The notes beneath the pieces are model-generated. The model was not told the DNA's origin. It did no database searches and saw nothing but the letters and a program-made list of their open reading frames with translations. From Thinopyrum elongatum (lineage: Eukaryota; Streptophyta; Magnoliopsida; Poales; Poaceae): a stretch of 64,000 bases of DNA. The stretch lies in NCBI GenBank assembly GCA_011799875.1, contig CM022297.1:362580921-362644920 (forward strand). The letters are read 5' to 3'. Positions 53,840-64,000 of the stretch are shown here, in pieces; within the stretch, counting starts at the first letter, position 1, and each line of letters begins with the position of its first letter. The position numbers and the translations under genes are program-made.

Positions 53840-55010
53840 CTCCGTGATTTCCTTTTCGTGATTGGTTTCCTTTTTGCTTGCCTTTGTGCTCTGCGTCGGT
53901 AGGGCCCAGCCCCACGCATGCCTCGGCCGCCATTCGGATGTCTGGTCATGATGCCAGGACGAAACCAAGGGGCGAGGGGCTACATGACTAGTGAGGCCCC
54001 TGGTGAGGTGGCGTGGGCCGGGCCTGGCCTGAGCGTAGGCACCGTGTCCAGCCCCCTCGCGCGTGCATCCCAGGGGAATGCTGCGAACAGTGCCGCATGA
54101 AGAGCCGAGAGGCCATCCTGAGGTTGATGCAACCCATAGGGCGCCCTCAGTTGTTTATCCACCAGCGCGGAGCATGGGGCTTCCACTGGGCGTGGGCATG
54201 GTCGCAGTTCGACCATATCTGCCAGCGCGGAGCATGGGGCTTCCACTAGGCATGGGCATGGTCGCGGGTCGATCGTACCCACCAGCGCGGAACATGGGGC
54301 TTCCACTAGACGTGGGTAGGGAGCTCTGTATTAGAGTCTCTGGGTGTGTACAGCCCTATTTTGTTCGTACGCGTGACTGGCACGGCAGAACTTTGAGGAG
54401 GTGTATCTGGGCACTCGTGAGCCAGCACGGGACTCAGGAGGCCCTACCTCAAGGCGGGTTGCACTTGAACTTTTGGCATAGAGCGCGCTTATGAAACCTG
54501 TGTGATGAGGGCAACCTACGCCGAGTGAACCTCCGGAGGCCATCGCATGAGAAGGCCGAACACCAAGGACCCACAGGAGGTGACATGGATGAGGCCGGCC
54601 CGCCAGACAAAGCTCAGTCACTTGGGTTTATCAACGCTGCAGGGACAGACCCGAGCACAGACGCCGTGTCAAGTCTTCTTATGCAATAACCCGAGGAAGG
54701 ACATCCGGCGCGCGGTTCCCGCGACGGCGAAGCTCCGGATTGCGGTTGTACGAACCGGGTTGCGCGCCCTTACCCACCCACTCGCGATTAGCTCATGCGA
54801 GGAGAAGGCACCAAGGACCCTGAGAGGTGACGTGCACGGGAGCTGGCCCGTGAGACAGAGCTTATTGCTTGGATTTAACAACACTGCAGGGATGAACCCG
54901 AGCACAGACACCGTGCCGTCCCTTAATCATGAGGCGGTCAAGGGCGGGGTTGTGAGGGTGTGGCGACATCCATGGTGACGAAGCACCGGGCACGCAGGTT
55001 GGAATACTAA
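53840..55010 (-). other. Degraded interior of the 11.2 kb element
   Basis: The part between the antisense gene and the RT remnant, where the rest of pol would be expected. No RNase H or integrase motif was found. It contains the 60-bp repeats (54162-54340) and two related blocks (54545-54680 and 54790-54920, both with CTGCAGGGAYRGACCCGAGC-like stretches), so it seems to be a patchwork of duplications. Confidence 0.45.
54162..54340. repeat. 60-bp tandem repeat, three units
   Basis: Units start at 54162, 54222 and 54282 with CCAGCGCGGARCATGGGGCT. The minus strand reads VEAPCSALVD-type 20-residue repeats. Confidence 0.9.
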
Positions 55011-55319
55011 GGGAATTTTATCGAAGGCAGAGCCAGTTCTGGTACATGCGCAAAATGATACAGCTGCAAGGGCGGGCCCTGATAGCTTGAGGATAATGCA
55101 GCCCGGGGGGCGCCCTCAATTGAACAGACCAAAAAGTCACCTGGCACCGGTGTTGTAGAAGCGTTGAGGTAGCTGAAGGGGCGTGCCGTGGAGATTGCTC
55201 CTCATGAGCCGGGTGGCTCCGGAGGCCTGGGGGTCCGCGAGGCCCAGGGGGCTCGCGAGGGTCTGGGACCTCCTGAGACGCGACTGCCGAGTGCCTGGCC
55301 TTGTGAGATGCCGCAGCGC

Positions 55320-55485
55320 ACTGCGCCAGGCGCTGGTACGAGGCGCCCACGTTCAGCAGGCCAAATGGCATGCAGACGTAGTTGAAGGGTAGCCCCCACT
55401 CCGGCCGAGACACGACGGCCAGAAGAGGTCCTGTGAAGCAACCCTGTTGAGGCCCGGGATGTTGACGCAAACGCGTAGCTCGCCA
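55320..55485 (-). pseudogene. Reverse transcriptase remnant
   Basis: On minus, LRVCVNIPGLNRVASQDLF corresponds to the RVCVDFTGLN start of Gypsy RT. It is followed almost at once, in another frame, by FNYVCMPFGLLNVGASYQRL, equivalent to the YxxMPFGLxNAGATYQRL block. The roughly 40 residues between them, with the first catalytic Asp, are missing, and nothing after GASYQRL (including the YVDD box) is seen. RT is thus deleted and frameshifted. Confidence 0.65.
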
Positions 55486-55687
55486 CCCACGTAGGGGGCG
55501 GCGGCTGCACTGGCGGGCCGTATGGGGCTACGCTCGCCGCGCATGGCTTGCGCCTCCTGAAGCTCCTCGATTGCCTTGGTTATGAATTCTCGTGCTCCTG
55601 GCGCCTCGCGCTATGCTCCTTGCTCGCGGGGGCGCGCATCGAGGCACTCCTCCAAGTGGTGCCCGAACACCTCCCTCGTCATGTTGG

Positions 55688-56730
55688 TCAGGTCAGAGGC
55701 TCTCCAGACGGAAGCCCTCGAGCCCTTCCTGAGGGAGGCACCGGGCGCGCCTTCCTATGCGAGAGGAAGAGGCGCCCGACAGCGTGTGCGGAGCCTGAGG
55801 CGCTGCCAGTAGGTTTCTTGGCCTCCGGACAGCTCTTGGGAAGGAGTTGTTTCTTCTTCGCGAGGGTGGCCTCGGGAGGCAGGACGCCACCTTCGTCATC
55901 AGAGTTATCGGCTGCCGCGGCACGGTAGGCATCCTCAAGAGAACAGATTGCGTCCTTCTTGTCGCAGGTGACCGTGATGACGCCGCTACACCCTGGCATC
56001 TTGAGGACATGGTAGCCATGGTGGTTTGCCGCCATGAACTTGGCGAGGCCAGGGTACCCAAGGATGGCATTGTACGGGAGGCCGATGTGAGCGACGTCGA
56101 AGTCGATGAGCTCGGTGTGGTAGTTGTCACGCTTGCCGAAGGTGACAGGGAGGCGCACCTGCCCCAGGGGGACGGTGGAACCGTCGGTCACCCCAGAGAA
56201 TGGCCTGGTGGGCACGAGTTGGTCATAGGGCACCTGAAGCATCTCGAAGGTCTCGACAGAGAGCACATTGAGACCAGCGCCGCCATCGATGAGAGTCTTG
56301 GTGACAAAGACGTTACTGATGGTGGGCATGCAGAGCATGGGGAGCGCGCCGACAATGGCCGTGCACCTGAGGTGATCCTTGGAGTCGAAGGTGATGGCGT
56401 ACTGCGACCACCTGAGGGGGCGCGCGGCCTCAAGCTTCGGGAGGGCCGCGTTCACCTCACGAGAGAACTGCTTGAAGACGCGGTTTGAAGCGGGTGCCTG
56501 GGCACCGCCAAGGATGTAGGCAATCACGCGAGGTTCCTGGAAGCCCCCAGCCCCATCGTCCTGATGGTTGTCGTCGTTCCTTCTTGGTGGTGGTGGCAGC
56601 GGAGGGAAGCTGGCATTGCCCTGAGGATGGGCCTCACGGGGCTGATCACGCCAGGGGCCATCGCGAGGCTGATCACACCAGCGATCCTCGCGAGGCTGGT
56701 CGCGCTAGTCCTGACGGGGGTTGTGGTTGT
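55688..56730 (-). pseudogene. Protease region of the 11.2 kb element
   Basis: In the same frame as gag, after stops at 56732-56734 and 56705-56707. It reads VIAYILGGAQAPASNRVFKQ, ITFDSKDHLRCTAIVGALPM and then KTLIDGGAGLNVLSVETFEM. The LIDGGAG stretch is the aspartic protease active site (usual form LIDGGSS). GLPYNAILGYPGLAKFMA is the conserved C-terminal flap region (usually YNAILGRPxL). The tail is Lys/Pro-rich. The protease would cut the Gag-Pol polyprotein. Upstream stops mean it cannot be made as a fusion. Confidence 0.7.
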
Positions 56731-56731
56731 C

Positions 56732-58240
56732 CTAGCGGCCTCCGACGCGGCCTCCCCCATGGCCGAAGCCGTGGTCGCCGTGCTCGGGGCGGTGGCCCAG
56801 GCGCTCGTCCCGGAGCGCCCTGAGCTCCTGGCAGTCGGTTGTGTTGTGGGTGCGAACATTGTGGAAGACGCAGAATGGGCGGTTATCCTTGGCTGGTTCG
56901 TCATGATCACGGCCCCACTTCAATTCAGGCTCTGCGGCCAGCACGGTGGGGCCCTTGCACTTCGCTTCCTTGGCCTTGGCCGTCTTGTCTTCGGGATTGA
57001 CATCATGGCGCTTGAGGAGGGAAAGGCGGCCCTCCTCGGCCTTGGCGCACCTATCCGCCAGATTGAACATCTCCAGAGCCGAGCATAGGTCATCGTGGAT
57101 GGCAAGCTCCTCGTGCATCTTGACGTCCTTGACACCCTCGGTGAAAGCCAAGATGATGGCTTCATCCGAGGCCTTTGGGATCTTGAGGCGAACGTTGGTG
57201 AAGCGTTGAACATACTTGCGGAGGGTCTTACCCGGCTGTTGCTTCACGCGCCACAGGTCGTTGATGGTGAGAGCGCGATCGCGGGTGCCCTGGAAGTTGG
57301 CAATGAATCGCTCGCGAAGCTCATCCCAAGAGGAGATTGACCCCTCCAGGAGGTGCAAGAGCCAGGAACGCGTGCCCTCCTTGAGAGCCATGGGGAACTA
57401 GTTCGACATGACCTTGTCGTCGCCATTCGCCACCTCGATGCTCAACGAGTAAAGCTGGAGGAACTCCGTAGGATCGGGGGTGCCGTCGTAGCACGGGGGC
57501 AGGTCTGGCTTTAACTTGCCGGGCCAAACCACGCAGTGCAGCTCACGGGTGAAGGTGCGGTAGCCCGCCGCGCTTACGGGCGCGGCCCGCGCGAGGGGAG
57601 CATGATCCTGACGCCCATGCACTGCAGCCCCCAGAGCTGCCCGGTCTTGGTGCTGGCGTGGCGGTGTAGGGAGCGCACGCGCGTCGTTCTGCGGCTGCTG
57701 CACCACCTGGCAGCTGGCCTCATCCCGTGTCGGCGCTGGCGCCCCACGACGTGGGTCACGCGGACGCGCGTCGCGCCTAGGCTCGGCGTCGGCACTACGC
57801 AAAGGAGGGGGAGGAGGTGCGCCATGAGCTACGTCACCCGCACAGGAGGGCGTGGGATGGAGCGAGTGTGATGGCACCGATGCCTCGCCGGTGGCATTGA
57901 TGAGCTCGGTGATGCGGCCCAGCCAGACGTCGTATCCCTCATTAGTGGGGTGGTAGCGCAGCAGCTCACGCGCCATGAGCAGCGCAGCCTGCATGTTTGC
58001 CGGCCCGCGACAAGCATGAGAGGACGATGCCATGGCGGGAGTGAGGGAAGGAGTGGCAGTGCGGCCATCACGCTGCACGGAGGGCGGCAGTGAAGAGTCC
58101 TGCTGCTCATGAGCAGCAGGGTCGGTGGCAGCGTTAGCTGCACGAGAAGCAGAGCAGCATGGAACACCGCGGCCCACGGGCGCCGTCTGGGCGATGCGAG
58201 CGGCCCGGCGCTTGGCGCGAACTCGGCGGGCGTTGGCCAT
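56732..58240 (-). pseudogene. Gag of the 11.2 kb element, broken by one stop
   Basis: ATG at 58240 (MANARRVRAKRRAARIA). The first 280 codons are Pro/Ala/Arg-rich with HPTNEGYDVWLGRITELINA, ending LPPCYDGTPDPTEFLQLYSL. A TAG at 57398-57400 then interrupts, and the same frame continues FPMALKEGTRSWLLHLLEGS, SSWDELRERFIANFQGT and DLWRVKQQPGKTLRKYVQRF, the retrotransposon gag domain (PF03732 type). CVFHNVRTHNTTDCQELRAL is a zinc-knuckle-like end (CxxH...H....C). The product would form the particle around element RNA. The single TAG replaces a sense codon and could be recent. Confidence 0.8.
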
Positions 58241-58293
58241 GGGGCGATAAAGCAAAGACGAGATGAAGTGGAAGGGAGAGCTTCGACACAACC

Positions 58294-58311
58294 CCTACCT
58301 GGCGTGCCAAA
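58294..58311 (-). other. Primer-binding site of the 11.2 kb element
   Basis: On minus, TTTGGCACGCCAGGTAGGGG directly follows the 5' LTR, so the complementarity starts at TGGCACGCC. The tRNA is not assigned. Confidence 0.65.
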
Positions 58312-59182
58312 TGTCGGAATCAGGGCTCCACGGACCCAAACAAGGTTCGAACTCTGGGGCGTGTGCGAAGATCTAACCTAGCTACAGCCTCAAGCTCATC
58401 GCCTCATGGCTTGTCCTCGTCGAGTTCGTGTGAGCGGGGAAAAGAGGGGATGTAGCAGTTTACCCAGGTCCGGGCCACCGTGCGGTGTAAAACCCTACTC
58501 CTGCTTTGTGGTGGATTGCCTTGCGAGGAGGATGAGGATGAACTAGTACAGTGGGTGAGCTACCTCGTGAGGGCTCAAAGGATGAGGATCAATCCCCCCT
58601 CTACGGTGGAGACTAGCCTATATTTATAGTGGCCTTGGTGCTCTTCCCTCATAGCTTAGGAGGGAAGGTATTCCACAATGGCCAATTTGAAAGGGGGCAA
58701 GAGTACACCTTATCCTGAGGAAAGGTGGTCTTTGCCTGCAAAGCTTCTGGTCATGACGTAGTGCTGGGCTCGGTGATGACATCTGTCCTGCCGAGCTCAT
58801 GGTCTTGGTCGCATTGCACCAGAATGGAAACCTTTGGGGGATTCCTTGGGAACCCGCGTACGTCCTTGCCTCCTTAGCACCAAAGAGGAAACTATCCTCC
58901 ACTGCGCCCACTGGCGCCCACCTGGCCTTGGTCGTCATGGCTCACGTCATCTCGAGCCTCGTGAGGTGGGGTACCTGCATAGAGATCTCCGCCCCTCGGG
59001 AGGCAGGCTCGGGAAGCTGCTCCTTGGGAGGTCTTGGCGTCATTCGCCTCACAAGGTCGGGGGGGCTTGCGAGGGTCTTGCTTGCAGGGCCTTGTAGCTG
59101 GGTCGTACCGGGCCATCGACGGGGCCACGCGCTGGGCCGTAGGCAGGTAAGTCTGGGTACCCCCGATCCTAGAACGCCGACA
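58312..59182 (-). repeat. 5' LTR of the 11.2 kb element
   Basis: 871 bp, collinear with 47957-48825. On minus it starts TGTCGGCGTTCTAGGATCGG. Confidence 0.9.
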
Positions 59183-59187
59183 AATAG

Positions 59188-59476
59188 CTCGCCACAAGGC
59201 TATTCCTGGCGAACACCCCAACAATCGTAAGATCTGCATCCGACAGTGCCAGTTATTGGACGAAAACAGCAGTAAAAAAAGAAGTGCCATGGCATTTTAT
59301 AAAACTGCCACACCACGCCCCTCCCCTACCCGTGAAACTGCCACACGAGTGTTCACAACTGCCATGGTCTGCTCCTTGGTGCGATCCACATTTTTTTAAA
59401 GGCATCTACAATATTATTAAAATAAAAGGTTAGGCTTTTGGCGCGCGGTAGGCGGGGGAGCTTGGCATGTCGGTTT
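59188..59476 (+). repeat. Copy of the repeat found before R250 copies
   Basis: ATCGTAAGATCTGCATCCGA and GCCACACCACGCCCCTCCCC match 39340-39430. The match stops before the R250 core. From 59406 TCTACAATATTATTAAAATA resembles the 5' start of some grass Helitrons, but no 3' end was found. Confidence 0.4.
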
Positions 59477-59760
59477 GCTACTGCTCACATGCGGTCAAAC
59501 ATAAGTGATGTACCAAGCCGATGCGTGTCTCTTCGGTGAGTGGCGGGCCAGACATACCGTCTATTCATGCTACTGCTCACATGTGGTCGCACATGTCAAT
59601 GATGTACCAAGCCGATGCGCGTCCCTTCAGTGAGTGGTGGGCCGGACCGACCGTGTGTTGGTGCTACTGCTTACATGCGATCACACATGTCAGTGACGCA
59701 CCAAGCCAATGCGTGTCCCTTCGGTGAGCGACGGGCTGGACCGACCGTGTGATGGGGCGA
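59477..59760 (+). repeat. 93-bp tandem repeat, three units
   Basis: Units start at about 59477, 59569 and 59663 with GCTACTGCTCACATGYGGTC and contain ACCAAGCCGATGCGYGTC and GGTGAGTGGCGGGCC. Related single stretches occur at 34350 and 34447. Confidence 0.8.
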
Positions 59761-60479
59761 CCCCAACACAACGGGCTGTAAGTTTATCGCCTAACTTAAT
59801 TTGTAGAGGGTAACACTTGCTTTGGCTCCTTAACGAGACCGGTCGATAGAAATCCCCATTAGAAAGGTGAGGGCGGTGCTCTTTCAGCGCGGGAAGCGAG
59901 GGAGTTTTTATCTTTCTTTCTGAGTGTAGCGGGGCGTGGGAGTTTGCCCGACGGTTTACATACGTTTCTCAGACGCGTACGTGGGCCCACTTTCTCAGAG
60001 GCTATCGTGGCGGAGCCAGATGCCCACAACCTCTTGGAGCAAAAAATGAGTAGCCCTCTGCTGGCTATTTCTATAGTCAGTTTAGGAATTCTCAATTTCA
60101 CGTGAGACACGATGAGCCATTCATTGATGTTGATCCAACGGTCTAAGTGCCTGGGATACGCGTCTACGGTAACCTCATTGTACCCAGCAGTGTCTGCGTT
60201 CTTCTGGAACCATCAGCACGTCAGTGTGATCAATCCACACAAGAAGCTGGCAAACAACACCTCCGCGTGTGCCACGTGACTTCATTGATGCCCCCCATCA
60301 TTTTATTCATAAATATATTGACTGAAAAAGAAATACATCGCTCGAAACAAAAACTTGCTCATATTTTGTTTCCTACTTGCTTTGCACGTACAGGAAGTAC
60401 TAGTGCCACATCATCTAAAAAGTCTTTCAACATGCGTCAAATTATCACGTGGGCTACCTCTCCTTAGAGAAATTTGCTC
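59761..60479. other. Intergenic DNA, no gene recognised
   Basis: Mixed composition. The small open frames 59859-60110 (minus) and 60147-60467 (plus) show no recognised domain and are not called. Confidence 0.4.
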
Positions 60480-61415
60480 CACCATGTACCCGCGTGTGTG
60501 TATGAGGGAGACAATGCGTGCATACGTGCACCTCTTCTCTTCATACATGTCCTCCACCTAGTGGGTGTGTTAGAGAGAGAGGGACATGGTGTGCGAGACA
60601 TGCCTCTATACATATATTTGTGTCAAAGATAGGCATGAATACATAGTATATGTATGTGCAGGGGAGCGATATACGAGAAGAGAGGGGGAGGGATTGTTTA
60701 CACGACATATCGATAGACACGGATAGAGGGAAGAACTTTACAAGCGCTAGGAAAGAGGGAGTGCATGTTGGAAGATGATGCGAGAGGCCAACTAGACGAA
60801 GACAAGGAAGGAGTACAAGTGCAAGATCGATAATTAAAGAGAGGGGACGATAACATGTGTGGGCATGCTTGTCTGGTCGATAGATAAAGCGGAAGGCATG
60901 GATGATGAGACGGGGAGGGACAATTAATGTGTGTGTGGTAGGCGGTCCTATGTGGAGAGGTCGTGGTTCGGTTGATGCGTACGTGGGTAAAGAGGGGGAG
61001 ACTTCACTAGAGATATAGATCGATCATTTTGTGTGGGAAAATAGCGAGAGACCAGGCTATACATAGAGGGAAATCGATCGGTGCACATGCATGCATGTGT
61101 CAGAGATAAAGAACACCCAGAGTGACGAAGAGAGGGAGGGGTGTGTGTGGTGGGGGAGGGGTGCATATAGCTTATGACACTGTACGAGTGCAAGATGGAT
61201 AACAATAGAGGGGGCGACAGTGCCCGCATGCCTCAGAGTTAGGGAGGGAGGCGTGGATGGTGAGAGGAGGGGAGGGACTATGTGTGTACATGTTTGTGTG
61301 TCGTAGGCAGGCCTGGCTAGCTAGAGGGGTATATCGATCGGTGTGTGTGGGAAAGAGGGAGATGGAGAGACGTAGGGAGATCGTGGGAGACTGGCCTAAA
61401 GAACAAGAATGTGTG
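60480..61415 (-). repeat. Purine-rich degenerate tandem repeat, inverted relative to 2380-3560
   Basis: Its minus strand has ACACCGATCGATATACCCCT (near 61340), ACCGATCGATTTCCCTCTAT (near 61083) and TGCATGCATGTGTCAGAG-type landmarks, the same units as the left-hand array. Open frames on minus (60948-61432) are Ser/Pro/His low-complexity and not called as genes. Confidence 0.55.
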
Positions 61416-61421
61416 TGCACA

Positions 61422-63395
61422 TGATAACCCACAAGTATAGGCGATCAATTGTAGCTTTTTCGATAAATAAGAGTGTCGAACCCAACGAGGAGTTAAAGGT
61501 AGAATTTATATTCTCTTCAAGTTCTATCGACCACGATACAACTCTACGCACACTTAACGTTCGCTTTACCTAGAACAAGTATGAAACTATTTTGTAGGTG
61601 ATAGGATAGGTTTGCAAGAATAAAACTAGAAGTACTTAGCTAGAATATAACTACGAGTAATTTGCAAGATAATAAAAGTTAGTTGTTTAGTAGAAAGATT
61701 TTTGTAACACAAGAGAATGATTTGTCCATAGGCAATCGATAACTAGACCGGTAATCATTATTGCAATTTTATATGAGGGAGAGACATGAGCTAACATACA
61801 TTCCGTACTTGGATCATATGCACTTATGATTGGAACTCTAGCAAGCATCCGCAACTACCAAAGATCATTAAGGTAAAACCCAACCGTAGCATTAAGTATC
61901 AAGTCCTCTTTACTCCCATAAGCAACAACCCCCTTACTCGGGTATAAGCTTCTGTCACTCTCGCCACCCACCATAAGCGAATCATGAACATATTGCAATA
62001 CCCTACAGTGGGAATCCCACATGTTTGCGTGACACTGAGGGCACCATAGGACAGCACAAAAATAAAACATAAAACTCAAACCAATCACGATCATCAATCA
62101 ACCCATAGGACAAAACGAATCTACTCAAACATCATAGGATGGCAACACATCATTGGATAATAATATGAAGCATGAAGCACCATGTATAAGTAGAGATTAT
62201 AGCAGGGAGAAGAGGTGTTACACCACTGCATATAGGGGGAGAGAGTTGGTGGTGACGGCGGCGAAGTTGTTGGTGTAGATCGCTGTCACGATGATTGTCC
62301 CGGAGGCGTTTCGGCGCCACCGAGAGAGAGGGGGAGAGAGCCCCCCTCCTTCTTCTTCTTGCTTGGCTTCCCCCTATATGGGAGGAGAGCTTCCCCTCTG
62401 GTCCATGGTCTCCATGGCAGCGGAGGGGCAGGAGCCCCTCCGAGATTGGATCTCTCTCTCTCCGTTCTCTTCTATTTCACGTTCCCGTTTTCTGGCCTTT
62501 CACCATTTCTTAAATTCTCGGAGATCCGTAACTTTGATTGGGCTGAAATTTTAACACAGATTTTTCTGATATTATCTTTCTTGCAGCGAAAGAAGGGCTG
62601 CAACCGCCTTACGAGGGGCTCACAAGCCACCACGGCGCGCCCTACCCCCTGGGCGCGCCCTGGTGCCTTGTGGGGGCCTCGAGCATCGTCTTGCATTGAT
62701 TCTTCTTCCCAAAAATCACATATATTCCAAAATAAATATCCGTAAATTTTTATCGCGTTTTGACTTTCTTTGATATGGATATTCTGTGAAAAAAACATGT
62801 AACAAACACGAGCTAGCACTGGGCACTGGATCAATATGTTACTCCCAAAAATAATATAAAATGTTTCCAAAAGTATATGAAAGTTGTAGAATATTGGCAT
62901 GAAACAATCAAAAATTATAGATACAATGGACACGTATCAGCATCCCCAAGCTTAATTCCTGCTCGTCCTCGAGTAGGTAAATGATAAAAAAGATATTTTT
63001 TTTATGTGGAATGCTACCTAGTATAATCTTGATCATATAATCTAATCATGGCATGAATATTAAGACACGAATGATTCAAAGCAATAGTCTATTATTTGAT
63101 ATAAAGACATCAATACTCAGGCATCCCAACGAACAATCATGTCTTTCAAAATATCAATGCTAAAGAACACTATCCCTACAAAATCATATAGTCTTGTCAT
63201 GCTCCATCTTCTTAACACAAAGTATTTATCATGCACAACCCCGATGACAAGCCGAGCAATTGGTTCATACTTTTTAATGTGCTTCAGCCTTTTCAACCCC
63301 CACGCAATACATGAGCACAAGCCATGGATATAACACTATGGGTGGAATAGAATACGGTGGTAGACATTAATATGGAGAAGGCAAAAAAGAAGGAG
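61422..63395 (-). mobile_element. Truncated LTR retrotransposon: 3' LTR and internal end
   Basis: On minus, internal sequence (63395-62940) leads through CTCGAGGACGAGCAGGAATT and AAGCTTGGGGATGC (polypurine tract) into an LTR, 62939-61422 (1,518 bp), that starts TGATACGTGTCCATTGTATC and ends CTTGTGGGTTATCA. The internal part matches the end of the 7.0 kb element (28800-29217) in places, but the LTR is a different family. No 5' LTR, no TSD and no coding region are present. The left side cuts into the purine-rich repeat. Confidence 0.75.
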
Positions 63396-64000
63396 GTTCT
63401 GCACTCACCGTTGCATTTTATCTTTTATTCAATATCACGGGGCTGCTGGTGCTCGATACCGAGTAGCCATGGCGGGTCTCCAACGACGGCACCATCGCCG
63501 GACACTTCCTCCATGGCATCTCTCCCCCATGTCGTTGCTCCCTCAGCAGTGACGTCCACACCAGCAGTAGCTGCTGCTGCTGCTCCGGCTCTCACTCGCG
63601 CTGCTGCTGCTACTCCGGCTCTCGTTCGCGTTGTTGCTGTTGCTCCGTCTCTCGCTCGCGCTGCAGCTCTACTCTTGTTATCGGTCACACTGCTGCTCTG
63701 CTCTTGCTCTCATTCGTGCTGCTGCTCTACTCTGCTCTTGCTCTCGCTCGCGCTGTTGCTGCTACATGACCTACTGCAGCTACAAGAGTTGATGCTTTAG
63801 CTCTCACTCGGCTACTCCTCCGGGCGCAGCTGCTGCTGCTGCTCTCTGCAAGTGTGTTCCCTGCTCGAGCGGCTGCTCGTTTGGATCACTGCTCCTCTTC
63901 TACTAGTGCTCGAGCAGCCTAAACTTCTATTGCGGTGCTCTGATACTAGTGCAATTAGTTTCATCAGTAAAATTCAGTTTCTTCAGTTAAGTTCAGAGTC
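63396..64000. repeat. GCT/CTC-rich low-complexity DNA
   Basis: Trinucleotide-like GCTGCTGCT runs and 30-bp units (GCTCTCACTCGCGCTGCTGC, then TGCTACTCCG) between 63545 and 63760, with similar GCTGCTG runs to 63850. Frames stay open on both strands (Ala/Arg-rich on minus 63425-63688) because the units are multiples of three. It may be part of a gene or element that continues past the window, but nothing identifies it. Confidence 0.5.

Larger units (their letters stand above)
47952..59187 (-). mobile_element. 11.2 kb Gypsy-type LTR retrotransposon with AATAG duplication
   Basis: Spans 47957-59182 (11,226 bp) between AATAG at 47952-47956 and 59183-59187. Orientation is minus: the 5' LTR is at the right (58312-59182) with the PBS beside it, gag and protease run leftwards, an RT remnant follows, and the 3' LTR is at 47957-48825. 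A second gene lies on the opposite (plus) strand next to the 3' LTR. Gag-protease has three in-frame stops, RT is internally deleted and no integrase was found, so it is inactive. The LTRs are similar but visibly diverged, so the insertion is not recent. Confidence 0.9.

Noticed and set aside
59406..59460. Possible Helitron 5' end
   Set aside because: TCTACAATATTATTAAAATA resembles one, but no 3' hairpin with CTRR was found downstream.
63357..63800. 147-codon frame at the right edge
   Set aside because: Its C-terminal two thirds are GCT/CTC low-complexity, open on both strands, and its start lies in retrotransposon DNA.
1..64000. CRISPR arrays, tRNA or rRNA genes, viral insertions
   Set aside because: Tandem arrays here lack unique spacers of even size, no cloverleaf or rRNA core sequence was noticed, and all retroelement motifs fit ordinary plant Gypsy or Copia elements.

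Overview
This is a plant nuclear window that looks like the wheat group of grasses (Triticeae: Triticum/Aegilops or a close relative). The basis is the mix of elements. There are long Gypsy-type LTR retrotransposons with wheat-style LTR starts (TGATACGTCTCCAACGTATC), Stowaway MITEs with CTCCCTCC ends in TA sites, a CACTA-type end with subterminal repeats, and a short Helitron-like element. No bacterial, organellar or viral gene set is seen. The species call is inference; no search was run.

Layout. 0-3.6 kb: short palindromic repeats, a GC-rich degraded element and a pyrimidine-rich tandem repeat. 3.7-15.5 kb: four plus-strand copies (A, B, C, D) of an unrecognised module that looks like a spliced transcription unit, with MITEs, a Helitron-like insertion and other repeats between and inside them. 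16-20 kb: a CACTA-like right end. 20.5-22.1 kb: a solo LTR with target-site duplication (TSD). 22.1-32.6 kb: a fifth, inverted copy (E) of the module, split by a complete 7.0 kb non-autonomous LTR retrotransposon with TSD and carrying a Copia integrase fragment in its last exon-like block. 32.6-35.5 kb: MITEs and one decayed unknown gene. 35.8-39.2 kb: a truncated Gypsy element with gag and an antisense reading frame. 40.3-45.6 kb: a GC-rich non-autonomous LTR element with an array of polypurine-tract copies. 46.26-47.21 kb: a SINA-like E3 ubiquitin ligase pseudogene, the only clearly recognisable host gene. 48.0-59.2 kb: an 11.2 kb Gypsy element on the minus strand with TSD, decayed gag-protease, an RT remnant and a duplicated antisense gene. 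59-61.4 kb: tandem and purine-rich repeats. 61.4-63.4 kb: a truncated LTR element on minus. 63.4-64 kb: trinucleotide-rich low-complexity DNA.

No intact cellular protein-coding gene is visible. The most unusual signal is the module at 3.7-32.6 kb. It has a conserved TATA-containing 5' end, conserved splice-like junctions and a conserved 3' end. It also has a recurring 20-nt element (TTTAGTGGAACTGCACAAAA) that occurs in both orientations. In three copies it forms an alternating plus/minus/plus triplet, so the middle arm can pair with either neighbour. The last exon-like block differs completely between copies. Function is unknown: a small-RNA or long-non-coding RNA family, or a gene-capturing repeat, are the ideas to test.
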